DNA from: UBA11346 sp038318565
Lineage (GTDB): Bacteria; Planctomycetota; UBA11346
DNA: 64,000 nucleotides
Reading direction: 5' to 3'
Assembly (NCBI GenBank): GCA_038318565.1
Contig: JBBQCI010000003.1
Span: 1-64,000 of the forward strand
How positions within the stretch are numbered: position 1 is the stretch's first letter; each line of letters opens with the position of its first letter. A program made the translations under genes and the position numbers. The notes under the pieces are model-generated. The model ran no database searches. It was not told the origin of the DNA and saw only the letters and a program-made list of their open reading frames with translations. Below are positions 61,793 through 64,000 of this stretch, piece by piece.

Positions 61793-62344
61793 TCAACGCA
61801 CCAGAGCAGATACCTGTTTGAACGCGTCGCCCTTGGCCTGGCGCAGCCAGCGGAACAGGACTGTTTCTGCAGGCAGCACCAGAGCCCCGAGGTCGCGGGC
61901 AGCCTGCAGGGCCATGTCACGGCAGTCGTCCCGGCGACTGGCAACGGCATCACCGACCACCACGACCTTGCGGCCCTGGGCAAGCAGATCCGCTGCCGTC
62001 GCCAGGACGCACACATGGGCCTCGACCCCGCACAGGATCCACCAGCCCCGTTGCGCCCGCCGAATGGCTGCAGCCAACGCATCATCGCCACAACAGCTGA
62101 AATGCGTCTTGGCCAGGCGCGGCGCATCGCCGATGTGATCCAGCAGATGCGGCAGGGTACTGCCCAGACCTTTGGGATACTGCTCGCTGGCCAGGGTGTG
62201 AACGCCGCATAGGCGCGCCCCTTCAACCAGGATCCGGCAGTTTCGACCTACCGGCTGGTCCGAGGCGATAGCGGGGATCGGCCCGAGGAATTTTTCCTGC
62301 ACATCGATCAGCAGGAGCGCGCAATCAGCCGACGTGAAATCCAT
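61793..62344 (-). CDS. Isochorismatase-family cysteine hydrolase
   Basis: 183 aa. Catalytic triad positions visible: Asp in LLLIDVQEKF (14), Lys in LAKTHFSCC (about 79) and Cys in CGVEAHVCV (about 112). Members hydrolyse nicotinamide, isochorismate or ureido compounds. The substrate is not determinable. It begins 3 nt after the PP2C gene and is probably co-transcribed. Confidence 0.9.
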   Translation of the reverse strand: MDFTSADCALLLIDVQEKFLGPIPAIASDQPVGRNCRILVEGARLCGVHTLASEQYPKGLGSTLPHLLDHIGDAPRLAKTHFSCCGDDALAAAIRRAQRGWWILCGVEAHVCVLATAADLLAQGRKVVVVGDAVASRRDDCRDMALQAARDLGALVLPAETVLFRWLRQAKGDAFKQVSALVR

Positions 62345-62347
62345 CGA

Positions 62348-63091
62348 TCACTCCTCGACCGCCCTGACTAGGGAGACAGTGATGTTGTCATGGCCGCCGC
62401 GGCGCAAGGCCATGTCGACCAGTTCGACGCAGGCTCGCTCGAGGGTGTCGGCGACGGTGACGATCGAACGCATGTCCTCGGGGCCGACGAGGTCATGCAG
62501 GCCGTCACTGCACAGCAGGTAGGTGTCGCCCGCAACCAGTTCCTCGATCGTCATGTCAACCGTGACGTGATCCATGCCCAGCGCTCGGGTCACGATGTTG
62601 GAGAGCAAGCGGGCCTCCTCGCTGTCCGGATCCAACAGCCCGGCTCGCACTCGCTCGGCGACCAGGCTGTGGTCCTCACTGACCTGGGTGATCGCTTGGG
62701 CGGAAATGCGGTAGATGCGGCTGTCTCCGACGTTGGCCGTTACCACCCGGTCGTGCATGAAGGCACACAGCACCACAGTGGTGCCCATGTCGGACAAGGC
62801 CGCGTCGACCCGGGCGCGCGACAGGATGTGATCATTGGCGCCGAAAATCGCATTCTTCACCGTATCGATAACCTTGTCCTCATCGGTCCAATCCTCGCCA
62901 CGCAACCGGCGCAGTCCGCTGGAAATGACCTCGACCGCGAGTTCGCTGGCGACCTGCCCGCCAGCATGCCCGCCCATGCCATCGCACACCACCGCGATGC
63001 GATCCCAGGCATCGGCAAAGGCCGAATCTTCATTGTCCTCACGGACGCGGCCACGATGGGTCAGGGCAGCGGCTTGCAGTCGCAGCGTCAT
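62348..63091 (-). CDS. PP2C-family Ser/Thr protein phosphatase (Stp1-like)
   Basis: 247 aa. Metal-binding motifs CDGMGGHAGG, GDSRIYRI, DGLHDLV and GGHDNITV, all in order and complete. It removes phosphate from Ser/Thr targets of Hanks-type kinases; no such kinase gene is in view. Its start overlaps the stop of the SpoIIE-type phosphatase gene (ATGA). Confidence 0.95.
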   Translation of the reverse strand: MTLRLQAAALTHRGRVREDNEDSAFADAWDRIAVVCDGMGGHAGGQVASELAVEVISSGLRRLRGEDWTDEDKVIDTVKNAIFGANDHILSRARVDAALSDMGTTVVLCAFMHDRVVTANVGDSRIYRISAQAITQVSEDHSLVAERVRAGLLDPDSEEARLLSNIVTRALGMDHVTVDMTIEELVAGDTYLLCSDGLHDLVGPEDMRSIVTVADTLERACVELVDMALRRGGHDNITVSLVRAVEE

Positions 63092-64000
63092 GATACTGCC
63101 AGGGCCAGCAGGGTGACGTCATCGGCAAGGGGTTTGGTCCCACGGAAATGGCGGATGCGGTCCATCACCTGGGTGAGCAGCGCATCCGGTCCCTCACCGG
63201 TATAGCGCTCCATGATCTCGCGCAGGCGATCGGTCTCGAACTCCTCGCCCTGGGCATTCGCCATTTCAGTCACGCCATCGGTATACATCAGGAAAGTGTC
63301 ACCCGGATCGAGATGGGTCGTCTCGACCTGCAGGCTGTCCCTGAAGACCTGGCCACCCTTCATCCCCACGACCATGCCGGGGGGCTTGACCTCGGTGATC
63401 TTGCCGCTGGAACCACTGCGGAGCAGGGCTGGCGGATGACCAGCCCGCGCCCAGCGGATGGTCCGTTCGCTCGGCGAAATGATCGCATAGGTCATCGAGA
63501 CGAACATCTTGCCACCAAGGTCGCCAGCCAACGCATCATTGACCTTGGCCAGCACCTCGGCCGGATCGCCAATCAATTCACCGTAGATCTCAAGGCACTT
63601 CTTGGCCATCGACATGATCAGACCAGCCTGCATGCCATGACCGCTGACATCGCCGATAGCGAAGCCAATGCGTCCATCGAGGAGGCGGATGAAACTGAAA
63701 AAGTCGCCAGAGACGTGGTCGCACGGTTCGAATCGGGTAGCGAAGATGAAGCCCGGTACATCTGGAACGTCGCCCAGCAGCTTCTGCTGGAGATCACGCG
63801 CCCGCAGAAGATCTGACCGTTCCAGCGGTGGCTGGATCGACTCGACAGCACCGGCAGCGGCATCAGCGGCATCCATCCAGTTGAAGCCTGCGGCCTGGGT
63901 AGGCAGTGCGTCATCCCCGACCTGGTCGAACAGTGATGGCGCCGCTGCTGCTGCGGAAGGCGAAGCGGCGGAAGTCGAAGCGGCCGTCTGATTCCCGACG
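63088..64000 (-). CDS. SpoIIE/RsbU-type PP2C phosphatase (5' end outside window)
   Basis: The frame is open through the right edge; the ATG at 63876 is probably internal. The visible part begins with an Ala/Ser-rich linker, then a helical linker (LLRARDLQQKLLGDVP), then the SpoIIE domain: HVSGDFFSFI, IGFAIGDVSGHGMQAGLIM, ARAGHPPALL and MYTDGVTE. Such phosphatases dephosphorylate anti-anti-sigma proteins in partner-switching control. The missing N-terminus may hold a sensor domain. Confidence 0.92.
   Translation of the reverse strand, partial: VGNQTAASTSAASPSAAAAAPSLFDQVGDDALPTQAAGFNWMDAADAAAGAVESIQPPLERSDLLRARDLQQKLLGDVPDVPGFIFATRFEPCDHVSGDFFSFIRLLDGRIGFAIGDVSGHGMQAGLIMSMAKKCLEIYGELIGDPAEVLAKVNDALAGDLGGKMFVSMTYAIISPSERTIRWARAGHPPALLRSGSSGKITEVKPPGMVVGMKGGQVFRDSLQVETTHLDPGDTFLMYTDGVTEMANAQGEEFETDRLREIMERYTGEGPDALLTQVMDRIRHFRGTKPLADDVTLLALAVS

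Overview
The window is a high-GC (roughly two thirds G+C by eye) bacterial chromosome segment with densely packed genes, many joined by ATGA stop/start overlaps. Gene content and family preferences point to a planctomycete or a related PVC-group bacterium: two von Willebrand A (VWA)/DUF58 gene clusters, a full moxR-bat operon, a BatC-like protein carrying putative Ig domains, a Bacteroidetes-like ParE, an adenylate-kinase-like protein with an extra C-terminal domain, a zinc-independent bL31, and Lys/Ala tails on ribosomal proteins. That assignment is inference; no 16S gene is present.

Layout. 2-3378: end of an ABC-export-associated membrane protein, its ATPase and an unknown gene. 3521-8508 (minus): NMP kinase-like protein, LacI regulator, YbeY, RF3 and two small genes. 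8654-10561: ABC exporter. 10628-15380: rpmH, a secreted protein, parE and a second ABC exporter. 15533-20843: three-gene DUF58/VWA operon. 20847-28365: pseudouridine synthase, secreted and membrane proteins, a PfkB sugar kinase, a GH38 alpha-mannosidase and a divergent AraC regulator.

28362-32764: the most unusual part. A protein with three helix-turn-helix segments is transcribed away from an array of 22 tRNA or tRNA-like genes in 2.7 kb, followed directly by an HNH endonuclease. Many of the tRNAs break near-universal rules: no U33, A8, missing D-loop GG paired with an altered T-loop, a class-II-like variable arm on tRNA-Asn, tRNA-His with A73 and no G-1, and one tRNA interrupted by about 80 nt. 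A compact structured RNA with its own promoter and terminator lies inside the array.

32848-41723 (minus): moxR-DUF58-DUF4381-like-batA-batB-batC-batD-batE operon. 41890-42939: lipoprotein phosphatase/sulfatase-like protein. 42940-53765 (minus): monooxygenase-like protein, DNA polymerase III delta prime, bL21, RNase E/G, RF1, bL31, bL9, bS18, SSB, bS6, bS20 and a TPR protein, i.e. a translation and replication block. 53869-61774: peptide deformylase, a two-component NtrC-type pair, SurE, a large unknown protein, IlvC and a small membrane-anchored protein. 61793-64000 (minus): isochorismatase-family hydrolase and two PP2C-type phosphatases, the last cut by the window edge.

A roughly 95-bp dispersed repeat occurs twice in inverted orientation (48415-48510 and 56809-56907), and two large palindromic intergenic elements lie at 3380-3520 and 5803-5872.
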